DNA of 35,670 nt from a virus, in the IMG/VR virus record IMGVR_UViG_3300005536_000011, positions 1 through 35,670 of that record; one strand, written 5' to 3'. Position numbers and translations under genes: made by a program. The notes under the pieces were generated by a model. The model had not been told where the DNA came from. It searched no databases and saw only the letters and a program-made list of their open reading frames with translations. This document shows positions 30,112 to 35,670 of this stretch, one piece after another. Within the stretch, counting starts at the first letter, position 1. Each line of letters opens with the position of its first letter.

Positions 30112-30341
30112 CCTCCCAACCACCCTACGCCGACCTCGAGTGCCATGTCCCGGAAGCCTGGGAAGACATGGCGCAGCCGGTTTATCCCGCGCCGCATACG
30201 ACGGCCGCGACGTTCCGATGGATCCACCGCAGCCTTGTCCGGACGAATGCGACTCTCGACAGGACTATCGCGGTACTCACTCCAAAGCCGTCGCGCTGGC
30301 GTCGCAGGCTCGCTCGGTGGCTGGGGAGGGGGAGGCTATGA
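30108..30341 (+). CDS. Hypothetical protein with basic tail
   Basis: A 77-residue protein: a Pro-rich N-terminus, one helix (TTAATFRWIHRSLVRTNATL) and an Arg-rich C-terminus (PSRWRRRLARWLGRG) that could be an amphipathic membrane or nucleic-acid binding helix. The stop overlaps the next ATG. Confidence 0.55.
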   Translation: MTSQPPYADLECHVPEAWEDMAQPVYPAPHTTAATFRWIHRSLVRTNATLDRTIAVLTPKPSRWRRRLARWLGRGRL

Positions 30342-31192
30342 GGGCGCTGGCTCCCGACTCCCCGCGCCGGTTGGCTGCGGCGCGGTTCGCCGCCGAGCTT
30401 AACCGCGTCATGGCGTCCCGGAAGGTGAGCGCCAAGCGGCTGGCCGCGGCGATCGGTTCAGCCACGTCCGCCGTCGCAGTATGGCGTGCCGGCGACAACC
30501 TCCCCCGGACGGACACGGCGCAGCGATTGGCTGACGCGCTGGACGCGCCTCGCCTGGTCGAGTTGGCCCGCGCCGGTCGCCAAGGGACGTGCGCCCGCTG
30601 CGGTCGGGCGTTCGTCAACGAGGGTGGACAGCCCAAGCGGTTCTGCACCAGCGAATGCCGGGAAGTCGACGAACAGCTACGGGCGAAGGGTCCGGTCGGC
30701 TTGCTCTACGCGGCGGTCAAGGCCGAGGTCGATCGGGTCCACGGCACGACGGGCACGGTGTCCCGAAAAGTGCTGGCTGGCGCGCTGTCCGAGTACCGCC
30801 GCTCCGAGGCCAAGCGGCAGAGTCGCTCGCGGACGCTGGAGACGCGGCTCGGCGTGCTGCAAGGCTCAATCGACGCCATGTGCGCCGGCTGCGAGCCGTC
30901 CGGCGTCTGCCGGGACGCGGTGTGCCCGCTCCGGGCCGTGTCGCCGTTTCCGCTGGCGCTGGCACCGGGGAAGCACGCCGCTGAGGTCCGGCAGCCCGAG
31001 GGGGCGTGGGGGCCGAACCACCGTCCGGGCATGCTCGTCGCGATCCGGGCTGCCAATGCCGAGCGGTGGTCGCGTGATGGCGAGCGGGAGCGCCAGGGCG
31101 AGGCTACGCGACTCCGGTTCGCCGCACTCAGTGACGACGAGCGGGCCGAGCGAGGACGGCGCATCTCGGCTGGTCGAAGGCGGTCCGCATGA
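30338..31192 (+). CDS. XRE-type HTH protein with zinc-finger module
   Basis: A 284-residue basic protein. Residues about 10-75 are a lambda-repressor-like HTH (AELNRVMASRKVSAKRLAAA; IGSATSAVAVWRAGDNLPRT; AQRLADALD). A CARCGRAFVNEGG...FCTSEC module follows (CxxC and CxxxC), the same finger type as in the two homing HNH proteins. A second Cys group lies at residues 185-200 (MCAGCEPSGVC, CPLR). Likely a DNA-binding regulator. It lies mid-operon, coupled on both sides. Confidence 0.7.
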   Translation: MRALAPDSPRRLAAARFAAELNRVMASRKVSAKRLAAAIGSATSAVAVWRAGDNLPRTDTAQRLADALDAPRLVELARAGRQGTCARCGRAFVNEGGQPKRFCTSECREVDEQLRAKGPVGLLYAAVKAEVDRVHGTTGTVSRKVLAGALSEYRRSEAKRQSRSRTLETRLGVLQGSIDAMCAGCEPSGVCRDAVCPLRAVSPFPLALAPGKHAAEVRQPEGAWGPNHRPGMLVAIRAANAERWSRDGERERQGEATRLRFAALSDDERAERGRRISAGRRRSA

Positions 31193-31647
31193 AGCTCCTC
31201 ATCCTGCTCCTGGTCCTGCTCGTACCGACGGCCCCGCATGTCAGAGTCGCGGCGCCGGTGACACTCGTTCATGTCGCGCCCGCAGACAGGCCAGCCTCAC
31301 CGGCCGCGGACGGACTCGGGGTGCGTGAGGACGGCGCCGTGGCTCTCGCGTCGGCGCTCCAAGGCTGGGCCACCTGGTTCGACACCAAGGCCGGGATGGC
31401 AGCAGCCGGGCCGCTGTTCCGGAGCGGGGACTGGCGCGGCCGCGTCGTGACGGTGTGCGCCGGTAGCCGTTGCCTGGTGACGGCGCTGACGGATGTCTGT
31501 GCGTGCGGCTCGCGCCACGGCAAGCCGACGCTGCTGGACCTGGCCAAGAGCGACTTCGCGCGGCTCGCCCCGCCGTCACAGGGCGTTGTCTGGGTGACCG
31601 TGGGCCGCGCTGAACTCCCGCCAACCGACACATTGGAGACGCCATGA
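31189..31647 (+). CDS. Exported RlpA-like double-psi beta-barrel protein
   Basis: A 152-residue protein. Residues 1-22 are a signal peptide (KLLILLLVLLVPTAP). The mature C-terminal domain has the RlpA/DPBB pattern: GWATWFDTKAGMAAAGPLF, VVTVCAGSRCLVTALTDVCA with paired Cys, then LLDLAKSDFARLAPPSQGVV (the L-D-L-x-x-x-A-F-x-x-L-x-P motif). RlpA proteins bind or cleave denuded peptidoglycan glycan strands. It is the only wall-directed protein in the window and might help lysis or modify the wall during lysogeny. ATGA overlaps at both ends. Confidence 0.8.
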   Translation: MKLLILLLVLLVPTAPHVRVAAPVTLVHVAPADRPASPAADGLGVREDGAVALASALQGWATWFDTKAGMAAAGPLFRSGDWRGRVVTVCAGSRCLVTALTDVCACGSRHGKPTLLDLAKSDFARLAPPSQGVVWVTVGRAELPPTDTLETP

Positions 31648-31871
31648 CGGACGAGAGGGAACGACCCATGGAAGCGACAGTGCTGGCCCACGTCCAGACC
31701 GAGCGAGCGTTGCAGCGCGAGCGATGGTCGCATGACGCCGAACACTCCGATGACGAATGGAACGACCTCATCCGGTCGCGGCTCGAGATGCCGGGTGCGT
31801 CCCGCTACGTGCGGCTTATCCAGACCGCCGCCCTTGCCGTGGCCGCTGCCGAGCAGGAGTCACCGACATGA
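31644..31871 (+). CDS. Small hypothetical protein, shares its 5' end with a later gene
   Basis: A 75-residue protein with helices around VLAHVQTERALQRERWSHDA and YVRLIQTAALAVAAAEQE; the H-D-x-x-x-x-D-x-E-W pattern (HDAEHSDDEWNDLI) is seen in several phage proteins of unknown role. The first 22 bases are identical to the start of the gene at 32086. Coupled to both neighbours. Confidence 0.65.
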   Translation: MTDERERPMEATVLAHVQTERALQRERWSHDAEHSDDEWNDLIRSRLEMPGASRYVRLIQTAALAVAAAEQESPT

Positions 31872-32089
31872 CTTTCGACGGCCAGAGATTGCCCAATGTG
31901 GCGGGCAGCGAATGTCCGAACTGCCGTCACTTTCACCAACGGGGTGCTGTCTGTGACGCTCGATACGCGACTGATAACGGAACGCCGTGGCGGCCTTGCC
32001 CGTGTATTGAGCGCAGGAGAATGCCGCGAGCGACACCACCCGGACCGCCCGATGCGCCCCATCGTGAGTACCCGGAGCCAATGGCATGA
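31868..32089 (+). CDS. Small Cys-rich protein
   Basis: A 73-residue protein with CPNCRHFHQRGAVC and PCPC, a Cys/His set able to hold one or two metal ions, followed by a Pro/Arg-rich tail. ATG overlaps the previous TGA, and its TGA overlaps the next ATG. Unrecognised. Confidence 0.55.
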   Translation: MTFDGQRLPNVAGSECPNCRHFHQRGAVCDARYATDNGTPWRPCPCIERRRMPRATPPGPPDAPHREYPEPMA

Positions 32090-32640
32090 CGGACGAGAGG
32101 GAACGACTACGCGAGGCGCTGGTGACCGTGCCACGAGAGTTGATCGAGCCATTCGTCTTCTGTGATGCGACCGACAAGCGCGAACCGTGCAATCTGCCGA
32201 CTTGCCGGAACTGCACATTGCGCGCCGCCCTCGCCCATGACCGGCCCGGGTCTGTGGAGTCCATCGAGCCGGGGAACTGGCTCCGCTTCGGCCCGCTCAC
32301 GACCGAGGAGACAGAGGCCGTCGTGGCGCGGCTGGACAGCGACTACGGGCTCGCTGACATGGCGGGCCGATACGCTCAGGCGTGGCTCGACGTCGCCCGG
32401 CTCCTGTCCACGCTGGCGTACAACATCGGCAGGGCCGCCCTCTCCGGCTCTAGCGACCCGGAGGCTGGGGGGCTGCCGACTAGTGTCGATCCAGTGGTTG
32501 GCCTCAAGTGTCCGATGTGCGGCGGCGTTGGTCGCATCTTCGACGTGACGGCGGCCATCGAGGACGCTCAGCGCGCTGGTGAGATACGACTCGTGGAACC
32601 CGCCGCACGCACCGAAGCCAAGCCAGAGACACCGGCATGA
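32086..32640 (+). CDS. Hypothetical protein with Cys motifs
   Basis: A 184-residue protein. An N-terminal Cys group (FVFCDATDKREPCNLPTCRN, then C) and a C-terminal CPMCGGVGRIF (CxxC) flank a helical middle (DMAGRYAQAWLDVARLLSTL). Two separate metal sites or one joined site are possible. The first 22 bases duplicate those of the gene at 31644. No family recognised. Confidence 0.6.
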   Translation: MTDERERLREALVTVPRELIEPFVFCDATDKREPCNLPTCRNCTLRAALAHDRPGSVESIEPGNWLRFGPLTTEETEAVVARLDSDYGLADMAGRYAQAWLDVARLLSTLAYNIGRAALSGSSDPEAGGLPTSVDPVVGLKCPMCGGVGRIFDVTAAIEDAQRAGEIRLVEPAARTEAKPETPA

Positions 32641-32957
32641 GCGAGCCGCGCACCGAGGCCGGACGACGCCTTATCGAAGGCATCGTGCTCGACGGCGGCC
32701 AACTGTTCGGTGGTACTCACGAGTCGATTACCGCCGCCATCCTCGCCATCGAAGCCGAGGCCTCCTCCTCTGATGAGCTACGAGCGGCGCTGGACGACCA
32801 CTGGCCCGAAATCCATAGCTGGATCGACGACTCGACGTGGCTAGCTTGTTCGTGTGGTTGGGACTCCTCAGAGCCCAAGGCGGTCGATTGGGTGACACAT
32901 CTCCGCGCCGCCCTCCACGCCTCCCGGCTCGACGCTGACAAGGAGGGGGAGAGATGA
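32637..32957 (+). CDS. Hypothetical protein
   Basis: A 106-residue acidic protein. The centre reads WLACSCGWDSSEPKAVDWVT then HLRAAL, a pattern seen in short phage proteins with a single C-x-C turn next to Trp residues. Mostly helical. ATGA overlaps at both ends. Function unknown. Confidence 0.6.
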   Translation: MSEPRTEAGRRLIEGIVLDGGQLFGGTHESITAAILAIEAEASSSDELRAALDDHWPEIHSWIDDSTWLACSCGWDSSEPKAVDWVTHLRAALHASRLDADKEGER

Positions 32958-33127
32958 GCGGCCGTGACCTGACAACTGAGGAGTTGGTGCGGGAGCTGTC
33001 GCGCCGCGGGGCGATGCCGCGTTGTCGCTGTGGCAAGTGGCAGACATACATCGGTGTCTGGGATCGTCGCGGCAATACTCTTCGCTGTCACGGGTGCCTG
33101 CGGGCGATCGACGAATGTCGCTGCTGA
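32954..33127 (+). CDS. Small zinc-binding protein
   Basis: A 57-residue protein: an N-terminal helix (LTTEELVRELSRRG), then CRCGKW, CHGCLR and a terminal CRC. Six Cys in three groups suggest a compact zinc ribbon. The ATG overlaps the previous TGA. The next ORF's ATG at 33127 overlaps its stop. Confidence 0.6.
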   Translation: MSGRDLTTEELVRELSRRGAMPRCRCGKWQTYIGVWDRRGNTLRCHGCLRAIDECRC

Positions 33128-33393
33128 TGCGGTCCGAGTACCTGCGCTTCGTGCAGGCCCCCACCGAGCCGCGCCGGAAGACGCAAGTGTGGATGGTTCT
33201 GTCGGCGCGGACGAACGATCCGCTGGGACTGATCCTGTGGCGTGGCGCTTGGCGTCAGTACGTCTTTGAGCCTGAGCCGATGAGCGTCTGGAGCACCGGC
33301 TGCCTAGCCGACGTGCGGACGTTCATTGAGTCGCTGATGGCCGCAAGGCGGAGTCGTCAGGAAGCAGTGCCGGTCTCGGTGAGCGGCGTATGA
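33127..33393 (+). CDS. Hypothetical protein upstream of the excisionase
   Basis: An 88-residue protein with a strand-rich core (KTQVWMVLSARTNDPLGLIL; WRQYVFEPEPMSVWSTGC) and a C-terminal helix (LADVRTFIESLMAARRS). ATG 33127 is chosen for its overlap with the previous TGA; an in-frame ATG at 33115 is possible. Coupled to the excisionase (ATGA). Unrecognised. Confidence 0.6.
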   Translation: MRSEYLRFVQAPTEPRRKTQVWMVLSARTNDPLGLILWRGAWRQYVFEPEPMSVWSTGCLADVRTFIESLMAARRSRQEAVPVSVSGV

Positions 33394-33758
33394 CGGAGCC
33401 GCTCGTGCTGACCGTCGCCGAAGTCGCGCGGCTGCTCCAGGTGAGCAAATGGACCGTCGCCTCGATGACGCGCGACGGCCGGCTGCCCAAGGTGCCGGGT
33501 CTGCGGCGCATCCGGATCCCGCGTGCCGCCGTGCTCACGCTCATGGAGGGTGTGTACGACAATGGCGACGGTGAATCCGACGGGTCGACATCGGCGCAAG
33601 CGAAGGCACCACGGCGAAGGAACCGTCATCAAGCGGAACGACCACTGGCGTCGGCTGCCGTGGGTGGCGGTGGTGCCCTACACCGACGCATCGGGCCGAC
33701 GCCGGGAGATGTGGTTGTGCGCCGCGTCACGCGAGGAAGCGGACCGGCTCCGGCGTGA
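33390..33758 (+). CDS. Excisionase-like protein (MerR/HTH_17 type)
   Basis: A 122-residue ORF whose first about 55 residues are a winged HTH of the excisionase family: LTVAEVARLLQVSKWTVASM, then TRDGRLPKVPGLRRIRIPRA with the wing and the helix AVLTLMEG. Such proteins bend attachment-site DNA to favour excision. The remaining about 65 residues are low complexity and lie antiparallel in frame over the start of the integrase gene (197 bp shared), so either the tail is functional ballast or the overlap reflects a late extension. Confidence 0.75.
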   Translation: MTEPLVLTVAEVARLLQVSKWTVASMTRDGRLPKVPGLRRIRIPRAAVLTLMEGVYDNGDGESDGSTSAQAKAPRRRNRHQAERPLASAAVGGGGALHRRIGPTPGDVVVRRVTRGSGPAPA

Positions 33759-34725
33759 CAAGCTGGCCGAGCAGGACACCGTGCCGACCGAGCACACCGT
33801 GGGCTCGTACGTTTCGGACTGGCTGATGACGACCGACCTCGGCCCGTGGACGCATGATCGCTATCGCCACCACATCGAGCAGCGCATCTTGCCGACGCTC
33901 GGCTCCGTGCCCCTTGCCGACCTCACCCCACCGATGGTGCGCTCCGCGATGACCCGCTGGTCGGGTGCCGCCGCGACGCGGATGGGCGCGTTCGTTGTGC
34001 TCCGGGCGGCGATGCGCCAGGCGGTGACGGACCGGATGCTGGCCCACGACCCGACGGCCAACATCAAGGCCCCCCGACCCAAGCCCACGACGCCCGACGT
34101 GCTCGACGTCGCGGACGCGCGCCGGCTCATGGACACCGTCAAGGGCGAGCGATTCGCACCGATCCTAGTCGTGTCGCTGGGCCTCGGATTACGTCGGGGG
34201 GAGGCACTCGGCCTGCGGACGCCGGACATCGACTTCGATGCCGGGACGATGACCATCCGCCATTCGCTCCGGCGCGTGCCGGTGTCCGCTCGCGGTGAGG
34301 ATGACGAGTGGTGGCGGCTGGTGGCGCCGAAGCGCGACTCGGGCCGTACGTTGCCCCTCCCGGCGTTCGTGGTCACAGCGCTGCGGGAGCGCATTGACGA
34401 GCGCGACGCCGAGAAGAAAGCCGCGAAGGTATGGGCGCCCAATGACCTCGTGTTCAGCGACAAGCACGGCGACCCGGTGTCGTTCACGTCGCTGGATACG
34501 TGGTTTCACTGTGCGTTGAAACGTGCGAAGCTGCCGCGCATTCGCTGGCACGAGCTCCGTCACTCAGCGGCGACGATCCTCTTGGCCGAGGGCGTTCCTG
34601 AGAGAATCGTTCAGGACATCCTCGGTCACGCTAGTGGCGAGATGACAAAGCGTTACATGAAGGCACTGCCAAGGATGACGCGCGACGCGGCTAGTCGAAT
34701 GGATCGCGTAATGGGTAATCGCTAG
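33562..34725 (+). CDS. int: Tyrosine-type integrase
   Basis: A 387-residue protein. The N-terminal 60 residues hold an arm-binding-like basic region (RHRRKRRHHGEGTV...) and a beta-sheet (WVAVVPYTDASGRRREMWLC). A core-binding helical domain follows (VGSYVSDWLMTTDLGPWTHD). The catalytic set is intact: Arg211 in LGLRRGEALG, Lys257 in APKRDSGRTLPLP, His330 and Arg333 in HELRHSAATI, His356 in LGHAS and Tyr365 in KRYMK. It joins phage to host DNA by strand exchange. ATG 33562 (MATVNPTG) is chosen over the upstream frame because GGAGG lies about 12 nt before it. Confidence 0.92.
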   Translation: MATVNPTGRHRRKRRHHGEGTVIKRNDHWRRLPWVAVVPYTDASGRRREMWLCAASREEADRLRRDKLAEQDTVPTEHTVGSYVSDWLMTTDLGPWTHDRYRHHIEQRILPTLGSVPLADLTPPMVRSAMTRWSGAAATRMGAFVVLRAAMRQAVTDRMLAHDPTANIKAPRPKPTTPDVLDVADARRLMDTVKGERFAPILVVSLGLGLRRGEALGLRTPDIDFDAGTMTIRHSLRRVPVSARGEDDEWWRLVAPKRDSGRTLPLPAFVVTALRERIDERDAEKKAAKVWAPNDLVFSDKHGDPVSFTSLDTWFHCALKRAKLPRIRWHELRHSAATILLAEGVPERIVQDILGHASGEMTKRYMKALPRMTRDAASRMDRVMGNR

Positions 34726-35217
34726 ATGCCGCCGCGTCCTGTTGCGCCCATCGTCCTCACCTGCGATAGATGTGGCCGCACCTTCGAGCGCGTTCATTCG
34801 GTGCACGCAGCGAACCTGCGGATGGGTCGTCTGAGGTCGTATTGCTCGCGTGCCTGTTCGGACCTAGTCCAGAAGAACTTCCCAAAACGGCTGGTTGCGG
34901 AGACGTTCTGGGCGAGGGTGGATTGCACTGGGGATTGTTGGCCCTGGTTGGGTGCGCGCGATCCGGACGGATACGGGAACCTTCGAGCCGGAAACGTGAA
35001 CTATCGCGCGCATCGGGCAGCTTATGAGCTGACGGCGGGTCCGATCCCGAGCGGCATGGAAATCATGCACGCCTGCGACAACCCACCATGCTGCAACCCG
35101 AGGCACCTATCGCCTGGGAGTCATCAGCAGAACATGGCGCACCAGTGGTCCAAGCGGAAGGTGCTGCCCCGGATGGGGCGCAGCGCGGCCGATCGGATGC
35201 AGGGAGCGGTCGGATGA
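34726..35217 (+). CDS. HNH homing endonuclease with N-terminal zinc finger
   Basis: A 163-residue protein starting on the base after the integrase stop. An N-terminal CDRCGRTF...YCSRAC finger precedes the HNH_3-type core: CWPWLGARDPDGYGNLRAG, YRAHRAAYELTAGPIPSGME and IMHACDNPPCCNPRHLSPGS (His-x-Cys-D-N-x3-C-x-N-P-x-H-L). This is the standard free-standing phage homing nuclease. The position directly behind int suggests it rode into the genome next to an attachment or module border. Confidence 0.88.
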   Translation: MPPRPVAPIVLTCDRCGRTFERVHSVHAANLRMGRLRSYCSRACSDLVQKNFPKRLVAETFWARVDCTGDCWPWLGARDPDGYGNLRAGNVNYRAHRAAYELTAGPIPSGMEIMHACDNPPCCNPRHLSPGSHQQNMAHQWSKRKVLPRMGRSAADRMQGAVG

Positions 35218-35627
35218 TGGATCGACCGCTGTTCGACCGAATGTGGCAGGAGGCCGTGCGTGTCATCGGGCGCGAACCGGGGCGCCCCTTCGGGCTAGCC
35301 GATAGCCGTGGATTTGAGTGGCACGTCTCGGCGGACGTATTCCGTCGGCTGGCTGCCCACAAGGCATCCGCGCATCCGGTCATGTTCGGGATCCCCATCC
35401 AGCTCGACGATGAGCTCGCACCCGACACGGCTCGCCTTCTTCGACCAGGCATGCCGCGTCTACTACCGAATCACAAGAGGAAGCAAACCCCAGGCATAGC
35501 GAAGGGGCGGCCTATCCGCTTCGAGGAGATGGCCGCCCCATTCATTTTACCAATGGGCCTCGACACGGTCCCCGGAGGGCTTTCCATCCTACCCGGGAAG
35601 GGTTCGGATCCCCTTGAGGTCCACTAG
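35214..35627 (+). CDS. Hypothetical protein, 3' part doubtful
   Basis: A 137-residue ORF. ATG 35214 overlaps the HNH stop (ATGATG). Residues 1-80 look like protein: FDRMWQEAVRVIGREPGRPF, GFEWHVSADVFRRLAAHKAS and VMFGIPIQLDDELA. From about residue 95 the ORF runs through a strong terminator-like hairpin (35504-35539), so the true product may be shorter in the ancestral form, or the end may come from joined host or attachment DNA. No family recognised. Confidence 0.5.
   Translation: MMDRPLFDRMWQEAVRVIGREPGRPFGLADSRGFEWHVSADVFRRLAAHKASAHPVMFGIPIQLDDELAPDTARLLRPGMPRLLPNHKRKQTPGIAKGRPIRFEEMAAPFILPMGLDTVPGGLSILPGKGSDPLEVH
35504..35548 (+). terminator. Rho-independent terminator-like hairpin
   Basis: Perfect 9-bp arms GGGGCGGCC (35504-35512) and GGCCGCCCC (35531-35539), followed by ATTCATTTT. 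This is the best rightward terminator in the window, yet it lies inside an open reading frame about 80 bp before that frame's stop. Confidence 0.65.
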
Positions 35628-35670
35628 TTCGTACGATTCTACAGGCTCGATTCCCGGGCAGCAATGCCCC
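35628..35670. other. Window end, no gene seen
   Basis: 43 bp without a supported ORF, containing CCCGGG. The preceding 70 bp contain an inverted pair (GGGCCTC 35555-35561 with GAGGTCC 35616-35622) reminiscent of an acceptor stem, but they do not fold as a tRNA. An attachment site could lie here; unproven. Confidence 0.3.

Noticed and set aside
35555-35623. Possible tRNA gene at the right edge
   Set aside because: A 7-bp acceptor-like pairing and a TTCGGAT loop exist, but there is no D-arm or anticodon arm, the T-stem is mismatched and position 58 is not A.

Overview
The window is most of a temperate, tailed, siphovirus-type phage (or prophage) of a very GC-rich bacterium. Virion genes, a repressor and divergent early promoter, a single-strand annealing recombinase, and an excisionase/integrase pair all lie in one stretch. 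The GC-rich wobble positions, frequent GTG/TTG starts, chains of 1-4 nt stop/start overlaps, promoters that appear to give leaderless messages, and an RlpA-like wall protein suggest an actinobacterial or Chloroflexota-like host. That host call is inference. The left edge cuts through what looks like the last 25 codons of the large terminase, and no terminase body is present. If the source molecule is circular, the terminase genes would sit between the right and left ends.

Layout. 1-7359: terminase tail, a lone Phd-like antitoxin on the minus strand, a portal-MuF fusion, a small zinc ribbon, and a block of virion or surface genes (a secreted protein, a LamG-like protein, and a fibre made of 16 copies of a 20-residue repeat). 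7342-10096: an HNH endonuclease on the minus strand, then the prohead protease and the HK97-fold major capsid protein. 10097-10175: two hairpins. 10209-14341: a sugar/methyl cassette of one FkbM-type methyltransferase, a 30-residue membrane peptide and three glycosyltransferases. 14341-22311: head-tail connectors, tail tube protein, a small HTH protein, tail assembly chaperones with a -1 frameshift site, tape measure and tail-tip proteins. 22149-23102: a minus-strand GT87-like membrane glycosyltransferase whose 3' end overlaps the last tail gene.

23261-24051 is the lysogeny switch. A Cro/CI-type repressor runs leftward and a small HTH protein runs rightward, from back-to-back TTGACA promoters that frame a palindrome. 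23836-28600 is a tightly coupled early run: a zinc ribbon, three tiny membrane proteins, an alanine/tryptophan repeat protein, ERF recombinase, an HNH protein and a winged-helix protein. 28731-29410 holds a probable replication initiator whose 3' end carries six phased CGTAAC iterons, a good candidate origin. 29411-33393 is a run of small, mostly unknown genes, several Cys-rich, plus an XRE/zinc-finger protein and an RlpA-like exported protein. 33390-35627 holds excisionase, tyrosine integrase, a second HNH homing endonuclease and an unknown ORF containing a terminator-like hairpin.

The genes form a head-to-tail morphogenesis arm with a built-in glycosylation cassette, and a short replication/lysogeny arm that relies on host polymerase and helicase. 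No classical endolysin, holin, DNA polymerase, rRNA, tRNA or CRISPR array was recognised. All assignments come from reading the sequence; no database search was run.
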